A DNA stretch of 64,000 nt from contig NZ_JBMIRR010000020.1 of the NCBI RefSeq assembly GCF_049195245.1, positions 62,001 to 126,000 on the forward strand. Reading direction: 5' to 3'. A program made the translations under genes and the position numbers. Below, piece after piece: positions 34,968 through 43,962 of the stretch. The first letter of the stretch is position 1; each line of letters begins with the position of its first letter. The stretch is from Arenimonas sp049195245 (GTDB lineage: Bacteria > Pseudomonadota > Gammaproteobacteria > Xanthomonadales > Xanthomonadaceae). The notes beneath the pieces were generated by a model. That model did no database searches. It saw only the letters and a program-made list of their open reading frames with translations, and was not told the origin of the DNA.

Positions 34968-35031
34968 GGAAGCGAAGGTCACTTTCTGCTCAGAGGGGCC
35001 TTTTATTTCGCAGAAAGTGACCTTCGCTTCC
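34968..35031. repeat. Terminal hairpin of the composite element, left
   Basis: Perfect 22-bp arms (34968-34989 and 35010-35031; core GGTCACTTTCTGC/GCAGAAAGTGACC) around a 20-nt loop. It differs from the right hairpin at three arm positions, each with a compensating change in the opposite arm. Confidence 0.9.
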
Positions 35032-35729
35032 ACGGCGCCGCCGGTCCATCCGCCGAGGGCGCTCAAAGGAAGGCCCGTGGCCGCGCGCCATGATGCTTGC
35101 GCGTGTGCGATCCGGACAAAGTCGGACCATCTCTCCTGCTGATCCGGCGGTTAAACAACTCCCTACACCTGCCACCAGCGCGTCAGCGCGTGCGTGTCCA
35201 CCTGGACACGCGATCCCCTTGGTCGCGAGCTTGATGGACGTCGAGACCGGGACACCTGTCCGCCCGGCGGCGGAGGTGGGTTCTTGGCGATTCCGGGAAG
35301 CGCATCTGGCGGGCAAAGCGAAAAGCTGGCGCTGCCGCGCGGAGAGCAGGCGCACGTGGCCTCCTCTCGTCACATGGCGAGCATTGGCGATCAGAAAATC
35401 GACGCAGCCCGAATGCGGACTTCCCCGGTTGCAGTACGACCTGTGAGGCGCCGGAGTCGCTTCTCACGCTGGCCCCGAACCCACACCCGCCGCCGGGCGG
35501 ATAGGTGTCCCGGTCTCGACGTCCATCAAGCTCGCGACCAAGGGGATCGCGTGTCCAGGCGGACACGCACGCGCTGACGCGCGGGCGCCAAGTCGACCGC
35601 ACTGTTCAACCGCGCGATCAGCAGGAGAGCTGGTCCGCCTTGGTCCTGATCGCACACGCGCAAGCATCAGGGCGCGCGGCTACGGGCCTTCCTGACAGCA
35701 ACCCGGGCGATCCGGACCGGGTGGGCCGT

Positions 35730-35792
35730 GGAGGTGCAGGTCACTTTCTGCGAAATAAAGGCTTCTCTGAGCAGAAAGTGACCTGCACCTCC
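35730..35792. repeat. Terminal hairpin of the composite element, right
   Basis: Perfect 22-bp arms (35730-35751 and 35771-35792) around a 19-nt loop, in inverted orientation relative to the left hairpin; loops are also alike when read in the same orientation (TCAGAG..GCCTTT(T)ATTTC). Confidence 0.9.
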
Positions 35793-35817
35793 GCGGTTCG
35801 CCCGGCGCCGAACCGCC

Positions 35818-38800
35818 CTACTTTTCGCGCCGCCAGTTGAGCGAAGCGGCACTCTCGTTGCCCGACTCGATGCTGATGTCGAAGCCGCGCCGCAGCAGGT
35901 ACTTCAGCGTGACCACCTGGCCGGTGCCGATCAGCGAGACGCCGTAGCTGAGGAACAGGCGCGGTGACACATATTTGCCGACGGTGAAGGTGGCGCCGCC
36001 GAGGTTGCGTGATTCGGTGACGCCGGCCTCGTCCAGGCCCAGCGTGTTGCCCAGCTGCTGCGCGACCAGGTTGCCGCCGGCGCCCAGGGCCAGCGCCGCG
36101 GCGCCGAGCTGTTCGTTCTCGCTGCCGGTGGTGTTGCTCAGCGGGCGGCCGAACACCAGCCAGGCCAGCGCCTCGCTGGTTTCCATCGCGGGGCTGGACA
36201 CCACGGTGGTTTCCGGGCGGCGTGCGGTGCCGCGCACCTGCACGCCCACGGTGACTTCATCGAAGTCGCGCTCGGCGCGGATGTCCAGCGTGGGGTTGTC
36301 GTAGGGCGTGTCGGCATAGGCCAGGCGCGCGCGCTCGATGGTCAGGGCCTGGCCGTAGGCGCGGTACTTGCCGGTGACCTCCAGCGTGCCGGTGGCGGTG
36401 GCGCGATGGCCCGGGCGTTCGCGCAGGCTCAGGCTGCCGCGCATCTCGCCGTCGAGGCCGAAACCCTTCAGCCGCACTTCCTCGCCCAGGGTGATCGCGA
36501 ACTGCATGTCCAGCGGCTTGCTGCGCGCGCGCGGGCCATCCATCGGATCCACCACCACCACGTCGGGCGACACCGACACGTTGCTGTCCAGCGCTTCGAG
36601 ATCGGCACGCGCTTCGGGTACCGTGAGGCTGCCGCGGATCTCCAGGCGGTCCTCCAGCCAGCGCAGGCTCAGGTCAGGCGTGCCGATGATGTAGAGCTCG
36701 GCGGTGCTGGCCAGCGTCACGTTCTCGCCGCGCAGGGCCAGCTGCAGCGGTGCGCTGGCGTCGCGGAAGTTCAGGTCGCCGTCCAGGTTGAGCAGGCCTT
36801 CGCCCGAGCGCACGCTGCCCTGCAGGCGCGCGCTGCCGTCCACGTTGCCGACCAGGGTGAAGCCGCCCTCGCGCAGCTTCACGCCCAGGGCCGGCAGTTC
36901 GGCGGCGAACTCCAGCAACTGGGCCTGGCCCGACAGCGCAGGCGCGGCACGCGTGCCGCCCAGCGTGATCTGGCCCTGCAGCCGGCCGATCGGCGCGGCC
37001 AGGTCTTCGGAGAACAGCTCCAGCCAGGTCAGCTCGCGCACGTCCAGCTGCAGATCGCCCTGCAGCGCGGCGTCGGCGGCCAGGCCCGTGCGCACGTTCG
37101 CCGACACGCTGCCATCGGCGGCCAGCGTCGCGGCCAGCGTGCCGGTGAGCGCATCGCCGGCCAGGCCCAGCTGCAGGTCGAGATTGGAATAGGCGAACAC
37201 CTCGCGCTCGAGGTCTTCGTCCAGGCGGATCGCGCCGCGTTCGGATCGCAGGCTCGCTTCGCCACCCCAGCGGCCGTCGCGAGCGCGTCGCAGCTCGGCC
37301 TGCAGGTCGAGGGTGCCGTCGAGCTCCAGCGCCAGCGCATCGTCGTCGGCCAGCCACGGTTGTGCCAGCGCCAGCGGCAGGGCGTCGCCAGTGAGCGTGG
37401 CGGTGTTGCCGTTGGCCGCGATGCAGAGCCGGCCCCCGATGGTCTGCGCGGCCAGGCAGGTGGCGTCGATCTGCAGCACCTGCGGTCCGTAGCGGAAGCT
37501 GGCGGGCGTTTCCAGCACCAGCACCAGCACCGGCGCCTTGTCGGCCGCGAGCCGCAGCTGCTCGAGGCGCCCGCGCCATTCGGCGCCGCTGCGGCCGACG
37601 CTGCCGGTGAGGTTGATCTCGCCCAGCTCGCCGGCGGCTTCGCCGTCGAGCTGCATCTGCGCCAGGCTGCCGCGGCCGCGCAGCGCGATCCGGTCCAGGG
37701 CGATGCCACCGAGCGCCAGCCCTTCGCCGTCGACTTCGAACACGCCCGCGTTGCCGCGCGCGGGCAGGGTGCCGCTCACCCGCAGGCGGTCGGCGCGCTG
37801 ACCGTCCCAGCGCAGCGATTCACCCTGCAGCTGCGCGTCGTAGTCGAGCGTGTCGGCCGGGCCACGCAGGGCGAGGCGACCCTGCAGCCGGCCTTCGGCG
37901 CCCGCGATCACGTCGGCAAGGTCCAGCGGCGCGAACGTGGCGGTGAGGTCGTAGCGCGCCCCGAAGCCGCCGCGCGCATCGATCACGCTGCCACCGATGC
38001 GCAGCGCTGCCTCGCCGGTGCCGCGGTCGCCGGCCCAGGTGCCGGCCACGCGACCGGAGACCGGGCGCTGGCGCAGCTGGCCCGACAGTCGTTCCAGTTC
38101 ACCGCGACCACTCCATGCGCCGGCCTCGTCCTGCGCCGCCTCCACGCGCAGGTCGCCGCTGATCGCGCCCGGATAGTCGGGCAGGAAATAGCCCGGATCG
38201 AAGCCGGCCAGCGCCGCCTGCAGGTCGAACGAAAGCGTCGGCGCCCAGCGCACGCGGCCGCGGCCATCGAGCGATCCGGTCGGGGTGTCGGCGCGCAGGG
38301 TGTCGAGCGCCAGCTGCTCCGCGTCGCCGTCGCCCGCGATCGCCAGCCGGGCCTGCTCGCCGCCGCGTTCGAGCGTGGCCTCGCCTTCGACGGTCCAGGC
38401 TTCGAAGCGACCGGTTGCCTTGATCTCGCCCGACGCCGTCACCGGCAGGGCGCCCGGCTCCGCCGAGGCGGACTCGAAGCGCAGGCCGGTGCTGGCCAGC
38501 ACCGCATCGAAGCGCGAGTCGTCGCCGGCCATCGCCAGTTCGCCCGTCACCTGCAGCGGACCTTGCGGCAGCACCAGCCGCAGCGGCTGCGCGCGCAGCA
38601 CCTGCTCGGCCAGCGCGAGTTTGGAGGGCTCGATGCCGACGGTGAAGTCGCCGCGCGAGACCTCGCCCTGCACGTCGGCCTCGCCGCCGCGGCCGTCGGC
38701 GGCCAGGTCGAAGCGCCAGGGTTCGCCGGGCGCCGCGCCGAACAGCGCAGGCTGCAGGCCCAGCGACGTGGCCTTCAGGGTCCACACCGGCACCGCCGCC

Positions 38801-39597
38801 GATTCGCGCAGGTCCAGGCTCAGCGTCAGCGTGTCGGGCGCCTGGCCCACGGCCTCCAGGCGAAGCGCGTCCAGGTCGCCCTTCGCGCTGAACTGCAGGT
38901 TGGCCGCGGGCGTGTCGTCGGTGGCGGGCACGGCCACCGTGCCGACCAGGTCCATCCGGAAATTGCGCGCGGGCAGGTACTCACCCTTGAGCGTCAGGCG
39001 GCCGCGATCGCTGTCCATCGCCAGCGAGGCCAGCGTGAAGCCTTCGCTGGCGAAACGCAGGTCGCTGGCCGCGATGCTTCCGATGTCGATCAGCGTGTCG
39101 CCGTCCTGGTCGATGCGCAGCCCCTGCACGTCCATCCGGGTGGCCGCCATCTGCAGCGGCATCGGCAGCCGGGGCAGCGAGCCGGGCCAGGTCGGCAGCT
39201 CGAAGGTCTCGTCGTCGGTGGGCGGCAGGGTCAGCACGGCCCCGTCCACTTCCAGCCGGTCCAGCTGCAGGCGGCGGCCGAGCACCGGCAGCACCTGCGG
39301 ATCCAGCAGCACGCGCTCGGCGGTGAAGCTGACGCCGTCATGCGAGTAGCGCAGGCCATGGAACACCAGCGGGCCGAACACCGTGCCCTCGGCGCGGTCC
39401 CACACCAGCGACTCCGGCGGCAGCAGGCGCACCACCCGCGCCAGCAGCGAGTCGCGGCCGCTCACCGTGCCCAGCAGCCAGAACAGCACGGCCCCGAGCA
39501 GCAGCACCAGCACCAGCGAGCCGATGCCCGCGCGGCGTGCGTAGCGGCGTGCGCGCGAACGCGGCGGCCTGGACGTCGGGGCGGCGGGCGCGTTCAA
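35818..39597 (-). CDS. tamB: Translocation and assembly module TamB
   Basis: 1259 residues. One N-terminal membrane anchor (about 22-46: RAGIGSLVLVLLLGAVLFWLLG), then a long periplasmic region of repeated beta-strands (AsmA/TamB-type groove) and the conserved C-terminal TamB domain (about 900-1259: SLSLRERPGHRATATGTLEVTG, ARLAYADTPYDNPTLDIRAERDF, AMETSEALAWLVFGRPLSN, FTVGKYVSPRLFLSYGVSLIG). With TamA it helps insert autotransporters and other outer-membrane proteins and takes part in lipid transport. Overlaps the tamA stop as ATGA (4 bp), so translation is coupled. Confidence 0.94.
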   Translation of the reverse strand: MNAPAAPTSRPPRSRARRYARRAGIGSLVLVLLLGAVLFWLLGTVSGRDSLLARVVRLLPPESLVWDRAEGTVFGPLVFHGLRYSHDGVSFTAERVLLDPQVLPVLGRRLQLDRLEVDGAVLTLPPTDDETFELPTWPGSLPRLPMPLQMAATRMDVQGLRIDQDGDTLIDIGSIAASDLRFASEGFTLASLAMDSDRGRLTLKGEYLPARNFRMDLVGTVAVPATDDTPAANLQFSAKGDLDALRLEAVGQAPDTLTLSLDLRESAAVPVWTLKATSLGLQPALFGAAPGEPWRFDLAADGRGGEADVQGEVSRGDFTVGIEPSKLALAEQVLRAQPLRLVLPQGPLQVTGELAMAGDDSRFDAVLASTGLRFESASAEPGALPVTASGEIKATGRFEAWTVEGEATLERGGEQARLAIAGDGDAEQLALDTLRADTPTGSLDGRGRVRWAPTLSFDLQAALAGFDPGYFLPDYPGAISGDLRVEAAQDEAGAWSGRGELERLSGQLRQRPVSGRVAGTWAGDRGTGEAALRIGGSVIDARGGFGARYDLTATFAPLDLADVIAGAEGRLQGRLALRGPADTLDYDAQLQGESLRWDGQRADRLRVSGTLPARGNAGVFEVDGEGLALGGIALDRIALRGRGSLAQMQLDGEAAGELGEINLTGSVGRSGAEWRGRLEQLRLAADKAPVLVLVLETPASFRYGPQVLQIDATCLAAQTIGGRLCIAANGNTATLTGDALPLALAQPWLADDDALALELDGTLDLQAELRRARDGRWGGEASLRSERGAIRLDEDLEREVFAYSNLDLQLGLAGDALTGTLAATLAADGSVSANVRTGLAADAALQGDLQLDVRELTWLELFSEDLAAPIGRLQGQITLGGTRAAPALSGQAQLLEFAAELPALGVKLREGGFTLVGNVDGSARLQGSVRSGEGLLNLDGDLNFRDASAPLQLALRGENVTLASTAELYIIGTPDLSLRWLEDRLEIRGSLTVPEARADLEALDSNVSVSPDVVVVDPMDGPRARSKPLDMQFAITLGEEVRLKGFGLDGEMRGSLSLRERPGHRATATGTLEVTGKYRAYGQALTIERARLAYADTPYDNPTLDIRAERDFDEVTVGVQVRGTARRPETTVVSSPAMETSEALAWLVFGRPLSNTTGSENEQLGAAALALGAGGNLVAQQLGNTLGLDEAGVTESRNLGGATFTVGKYVSPRLFLSYGVSLIGTGQVVTLKYLLRRGFDISIESGNESAASLNWRREK

Positions 39598-41381
39598 AGA
39601 TCGGGCCCGATGGTGAGGTGCAGGCGAACGCTGTTCTGCGCCTGGTCGCCGAGGCCGTGCGCCACGTCCACGCGCACCGGGCCGACCGGCGAGCGCCAGC
39701 GCAGGCCCGCGCCAATGCCGACCTGCCAGTCCAGGTCGTCGCGCTCATCGAAGGCGTCGCCGGCGTCCACGAAGGCGGCGCCGCCCCAGGTGCGGGTGAA
39801 CATGTGTTCGTACTCGACGCTGCCCGTCACCAGATGCTTGCCGCCGTAGACGTAGCGGCGGCTGCGGTAGTCGGTCAGCGACTCGCCGATCTCCTGGTAG
39901 CCATAGCCGCGCACGCTGTTGTCGCCGCCGGCATAGAAGCGCATGGATGGCGGCAGCAGTTCGAACTGGTCGCTGATCGTGGTGCCCAGCTCGGCGCGCA
40001 GCAGCAGCCGGTCGCGGCGTCCGAAGCCGTGGATGAAGCGGCCTTCGGCGCGCACCTGCACGAAGTCGATGTCCGAACCCAGGCCGGTCGAGCCGCCGCG
40101 CAGCTCCATCGTCAGGCCGCGCGCACGGCGCGGATACAGCACGTCGTCGGTCTCGGTCCACTGCGCCCAGAGCGACGGAAAGACCAGCGTGGAGTAGTTG
40201 AACGAGTCCGGCGCCTGCGCATCGTCGTAGCGCTCGCGCCGGAAATTGAGCGCGGCGATCAGGTTCCAGCGCCCCAGCTTGCCGCTGCGGCTGCCCACCA
40301 CTTCCACCAGCTGGCTGTTGATCAGGTCGATCTCCTCCTCGCGCACGCTGGCGCCGAAGGTGTACCAGCCGTCGAGCCAGGCGAAGGCGGGGATCTTGTA
40401 CTGCACGGTCACGTCGTTCTTGCGCTGGGCCAGGCCGGCCTGGGCGCGCAGCTTGTGGCCGCGCCTGTTCACCCAGCGCCGCTCGACGCCACCGGTGACG
40501 CCCACGCCGGTATCGGTGCCGTAGCGCACGCCGGCGTTGTAGACGCTGCGCTTGCCCGGCACCAGCGCCACCTTCACCGGCACGCGGCCGTCCACGGCCT
40601 TGTCCGGTTCGGCGGTGATGTCGATGGCGCTGAAGTAGTCCAGCTCCGACAGCGACTTCTGCAGGTCCAGCAGTTCGGTCTGGCTGTAGAGGTCGCCGGG
40701 CGTCCAGGGCTGCAGTTTTTCCAGCAGGCCGTCGTTGAACTGATGGCCTTCGAAGCGGGCTACACCCAGCCGGTAGCGCTCGCCGCTGGTCCAGGCCAGG
40801 TCGATGTCGGCGCTGCGCTCGGCCCGGGTCACGGTCACCCGGTGCGTGACCAGCTCGGCATCGAAGTAGCCGCGTTCGGCCAGCGCGCGGTCCATCGCGG
40901 CCTTGCTGTCCTCGTAGATGCCATGGTGGAAGGGCTGGTCCACGCGCGGCCGGAAGCGCTCGATGCGGCGCATCAGCGGGGTGTCGGCCTCGGCCGGGCC
41001 GGTGAGGACCACGTCGTGGCGACGTACCCGGACGGGCTCGCCCGGGGTCACCGTAACCAGCACGGTCACGGCTTCGCCGGTGCGCTGCACCTGGGTTTCG
41101 ACCACGGGCTCGTAGTAGCCGAACGGCTCCAGCGCGCCACGCGCCTCGCCCGGCGCCTTGCGCAGCAGGTAGGACAGGCGGCTTTCGCTGATCGCCTTGC
41201 GGCGATTGGGGTTGAGGCGTTGCAGCGACAGCGCGTCCTGGACGTTGTCGCGCATCTCCTCGTCGGCCAGGCCCTGCACCACCACCTCGCGCAGCTCCAG
41301 CGCTCCGGCCGGCACGGGCAGGAGCAGCAGCAGGGCGATCAGGGTCAGGGGAGGGCGCAGGGCGGGGGGCAGGGTCGGCAT
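39594..41381 (-). CDS. tamA: Translocation and assembly module TamA (Omp85 family)
   Basis: 595 residues. Signal peptide (LTLIALLLLLPVPAGA), three POTRA-like domains (about 22-280) and a 16-strand Omp85 barrel (FYAGGDNSVRGYGYQEIG holds the conserved RGY motif; GGAAFVDAGDAF and the terminal VRLHLTIGPDL follow). It is the outer-membrane half of the TAM complex; its substrate here may include the autotransporter encoded at 33033-34880. The ATG at 41381 gives the signal peptide; upstream in-frame sequence runs into the Fur-box region and is rejected. Confidence 0.95.
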   Translation of the reverse strand: MPTLPPALRPPLTLIALLLLLPVPAGALELREVVVQGLADEEMRDNVQDALSLQRLNPNRRKAISESRLSYLLRKAPGEARGALEPFGYYEPVVETQVQRTGEAVTVLVTVTPGEPVRVRRHDVVLTGPAEADTPLMRRIERFRPRVDQPFHHGIYEDSKAAMDRALAERGYFDAELVTHRVTVTRAERSADIDLAWTSGERYRLGVARFEGHQFNDGLLEKLQPWTPGDLYSQTELLDLQKSLSELDYFSAIDITAEPDKAVDGRVPVKVALVPGKRSVYNAGVRYGTDTGVGVTGGVERRWVNRRGHKLRAQAGLAQRKNDVTVQYKIPAFAWLDGWYTFGASVREEEIDLINSQLVEVVGSRSGKLGRWNLIAALNFRRERYDDAQAPDSFNYSTLVFPSLWAQWTETDDVLYPRRARGLTMELRGGSTGLGSDIDFVQVRAEGRFIHGFGRRDRLLLRAELGTTISDQFELLPPSMRFYAGGDNSVRGYGYQEIGESLTDYRSRRYVYGGKHLVTGSVEYEHMFTRTWGGAAFVDAGDAFDERDDLDWQVGIGAGLRWRSPVGPVRVDVAHGLGDQAQNSVRLHLTIGPDL

Positions 41382-41467
41382 CTGCGCAAAGGATACCCGC
41401 TGACTTCGTAAGCGGGCTGGCAAGGCCCGACACCGGCGACCCCTTGCTTGCGAATAGGGATGCGAAT

Positions 41468-41486
41468 AAGATTGATTCTCATTAGC
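41468..41486. promoter_or_regulatory. Fur box upstream of the siderophore receptor operon
   Basis: On the minus strand GCTAATGAGAATCAATCTT matches the 19-bp Fur consensus GATAATGAGAATCATTATC at 15 positions. It lies between tamA and the TonB-dependent receptor gene, 56 bp before the receptor's ATG, so iron-replete repression of the receptor operon is expected. Whether tamA is also affected is unclear. Confidence 0.8.
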
Positions 41487-41541
41487 TAGTCGCAACGACC
41501 CAGCCAGACCGCTCCAGAACTTGCCCACCAGGGGTTTTTGC

Positions 41542-43914
41542 ATGATCTCCAGACACACCGTGCCGGCGCTGCGTCGCCCGGCCCCGAGCCTCGTCGCCCT
41601 CGCGATCGCGTCCGCCCTGGCCATGGGCGCCCTGCCGGCACTGGCCGACCCTGTCGCCGACGCCGAACTCGATGCCTCGCTCGACGCCATCGCCGACGCC
41701 TCCGGCGCCACCCGCCTGGACGGCATCGAAGTCCAGGGCGAAACCCTCGACAAGCCCGCCTCGCCCAAATACACCGAGGCCCTGCTCGATACCCCGCAGA
41801 CCATCACGGTGATCGACAAGACCACCATGGACCAGCAGGGCCTGGTCGGCCTGCGCGACATCCTGACCACGCTGCCGGGCATCACCTTCGGCGCGGGCGA
41901 GGGCGGCGGCGGTTACGGCGACAGCATCAACCTGCGCGGATTCAGCGCCACCTCCGACATCACCGTGGACGGCGTGCGCGACAGCGCCCAGTACACCCGC
42001 ACCGACAACTTCAACCTCGAATCGCTGGAGCTGGTGAACGGCGCCAACTCGGTCCATTCCGGCGCGGGCTCGGTCGGCGGCAACATCAACCTGGTCAGCA
42101 AGGCCGCGCGGCTGGAGGAGTTCAGCGTGCTCAGCCTGGGCGCCGGCACCGACAGCTACGGTCGCGCCACTTTCGACACCAACCACGTGCTGGGCAACGA
42201 CACCGCGTTCCGCCTGAACGCGATGGTTCACCGCAACGACGTGCCCGACCGCGACCACGAGGACTTCAGCCGCTGGGGCATCGCGCCCTCGATCGGTTTC
42301 GCGCTGGATTCGGACACGCGGCTCACCCTCAGCGCCCTGGTGCAGAAGGACGAGAACACCCCGCAGTACGGCCTGCCCTATTTCTCCGCCTACGGCGGCA
42401 CCCTGCCCGGCATCGACGAAGAGGGCTACTACGGCTACAGCAACCTAGACCGCCAGGACATCGACAACACCTCGTTCACGGCCGTGTTCGAACATGACTT
42501 CAGCGATTCGGTGGGACTGCGCAGCCTGGCGCGCTACCAGCGCGTGGACCAGGACGCCGTGCTCAGCGCCACCCAGGGCACCTGGTGCCTGGCCAGCGGC
42601 ATCAACCCCGCCACCGGCCTGGCCTGCACCGGCGGCCAGCCGGCCAACACCTACCAGCCCAGCGGCCCGCGCGGCCTCAGCCGCAAGACGGTGAACAGCC
42701 TGGCCACCAGCCAGACCGACCTGACCTCGCGCTTCGAGGCCGGCGGCATCGAGCACGCGCTGGTCACGGGCGTGGCCTTCACCAGCGAACACTTCGACCT
42801 CGACACCGGCAGCCTGCTGCGCAATCCCGACGGCAGCCTGGTGGTGCTGCCGCGCATGGACCTGTCGAATCCGGAGTCGACCTGGACCGGTCCGGTGAAC
42901 TACACGCTCACCGGCCGCACGGAGGGCCAGCTTTCGAACGCGGCGATCTATGCGTTCGATACGCTCAGGTTCAACGACCAGTGGATGCTGAACCTGGGCG
43001 CGCGCTACGAGCAGAACGAAGGCAGCAGCGGCACCTGGGCCGTGGTGCAGGCCCCGGCGATCACGGCGCCGGCCATTCCGGGCATCGGCACCGTCACCGG
43101 CAAGAACGCCAGCTTCGAAAACGACGAGCGCCTGTTCTCGTATCGCGCGGGCGTGGTGTACAAGCCGGCGGAAAACGGCAGCGTCTACTTCAGCTACTCC
43201 AACAGCAAGACGCCGTCCAAGGCCTCGGTCAACGGCAGCTGCACCGCGCTGACCTGCGGCGTCGAACCCGAAACGGCCGTGAACTACGAGCTGGGCACCA
43301 AGTGGGACCTGGTGGACCAGCGGCTGGCGCTGACCGCGGCGATCTTCCGCAACGACCGCGAGAACTACAAGGTCGCCGACTTCGATCCGGTCACCGGGCT
43401 GCCGATCGAGCAGCAGCTCGAGGGCCAGGCGCGCGTGGACGGCGTCAGCCTCGGCGTCGCCGGGCACATCACGCCGGCATGGTCGATCTTCGCCAACGCC
43501 ACCTTCCTGGACAGCGAGGTGCTGCAGAGCGTGTCCGACAATTGCCTGGCCACGCCCGGCCAGAACGGCTGCACCAACACGCCAGCCAACCCGGATCCGG
43601 AAGCGGGCCTGCCGATCGTGCAGACGCCGGAGAAGTCGGCCAGCCTGTGGACCACCTACGCCCTGGCCAGCGACTGGATCCTCGGCTACGGCACCACCTA
43701 CCAGGACGGCTTCCGCCTGGCCGGCAGCAACTACGCCAAGGGCTTCATCACCCACCGCGCGATGGTGGGCTACACGGTGAACGACACGCTGTCGCTGCAG
43801 CTCAACGTCAACAACCTGTTCGACAAGGACTACTTCGTCCGCGTCCGCAACAACGGCTGGGCCACGCCGGGCGAGGCGCGCTCGGTGATGTTGACCGCCA
43901 ATCTCGCGTTCTGA
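41542..43914 (+). CDS. TonB-dependent siderophore receptor (PiuA/Fiu-like)
   Basis: 790 residues. Signal peptide to about LPALA, a TonB box-like region (LDGIEVQGETL), plug domain (about 75-190: LLDTPQTITVIDKTTMDQQGLVGLRDIL, SINLRGFSATSDITVDGVRD, VNGANSVHSGAGSVGGNINLVSK) and a beta-barrel ending QLNVNNLFDKDYF and MLTANLAF. It would bring ferric catecholate-type siderophores across the outer membrane. The following piuC- and piuB-like genes and the Fur box match the piuA-piuC-piuB locus of Pseudomonas aeruginosa, so a PiuA role is likely; the exact ligand is not deducible. The ATG at 41542 is preferred over a TTG at 41521. Confidence 0.92.
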   Translation: MISRHTVPALRRPAPSLVALAIASALAMGALPALADPVADAELDASLDAIADASGATRLDGIEVQGETLDKPASPKYTEALLDTPQTITVIDKTTMDQQGLVGLRDILTTLPGITFGAGEGGGGYGDSINLRGFSATSDITVDGVRDSAQYTRTDNFNLESLELVNGANSVHSGAGSVGGNINLVSKAARLEEFSVLSLGAGTDSYGRATFDTNHVLGNDTAFRLNAMVHRNDVPDRDHEDFSRWGIAPSIGFALDSDTRLTLSALVQKDENTPQYGLPYFSAYGGTLPGIDEEGYYGYSNLDRQDIDNTSFTAVFEHDFSDSVGLRSLARYQRVDQDAVLSATQGTWCLASGINPATGLACTGGQPANTYQPSGPRGLSRKTVNSLATSQTDLTSRFEAGGIEHALVTGVAFTSEHFDLDTGSLLRNPDGSLVVLPRMDLSNPESTWTGPVNYTLTGRTEGQLSNAAIYAFDTLRFNDQWMLNLGARYEQNEGSSGTWAVVQAPAITAPAIPGIGTVTGKNASFENDERLFSYRAGVVYKPAENGSVYFSYSNSKTPSKASVNGSCTALTCGVEPETAVNYELGTKWDLVDQRLALTAAIFRNDRENYKVADFDPVTGLPIEQQLEGQARVDGVSLGVAGHITPAWSIFANATFLDSEVLQSVSDNCLATPGQNGCTNTPANPDPEAGLPIVQTPEKSASLWTTYALASDWILGYGTTYQDGFRLAGSNYAKGFITHRAMVGYTVNDTLSLQLNVNNLFDKDYFVRVRNNGWATPGEARSVMLTANLAF

Positions 43915-43927
43915 CTTTTCCAAGCCC

Positions 43928-43947
43928 GGCCCGCGGCGACGCGGGCC
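43928..43947 (+). other. Intercistronic hairpin between receptor and piuC
   Basis: GGCCCGCG and CGCGGGCC surround a GCGA loop, without a T-run. It sits just before the piuC ribosome-binding site (AGGAG) and may reduce read-through from, or stabilise, the receptor transcript. Confidence 0.5.
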
Positions 43948-43962
43948 CGCCAGGAGACCGCC

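Larger units (their letters stand above)
34968..35792. repeat. Composite inverted-repeat element, 825 bp
   Basis: This gene-free stretch is bounded by two similar copies of one sequence in opposite orientation: left arm about 34968-35290, right arm about 35468-35792. Matching blocks in order inward are a terminal hairpin, AGGAAGGCCCGTGGCCGCGC (right copy: GTAGCC), GATGCTTGCGCGTGTGCGAT, CTCTCCTGCTGAT, GCGTCAGCGCGTGCGTGTCC, GACACGCGATCCCCTTGGTC, GCGAGCTTGATGGACGTCGA, GACCGGGACACCT and GCCCGGCGGCGG. Scattered mismatches show independent drift. A unique centre of about 180 bp separates the arms. Short open frames occur on both strands but simply mirror the inverted repeat. No transposase is present. 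Confidence 0.85.

Noticed and set aside
35090..35667. Short frames on both strands inside the inverted repeat (for example 35090-35446 plus and 35183-35602 minus)
   Set aside because: They mirror each other because of the inverted repeat and have no ribosome-binding site or domain.
36406..39849. An open frame of about 1147 codons on the plus strand opposite tamB
   Set aside because: It is fully antisense to tamB and consists of Arg/Ala/Gln/His/Val-rich low-complexity sequence without motifs, as expected for the shadow of a GC-rich gene.
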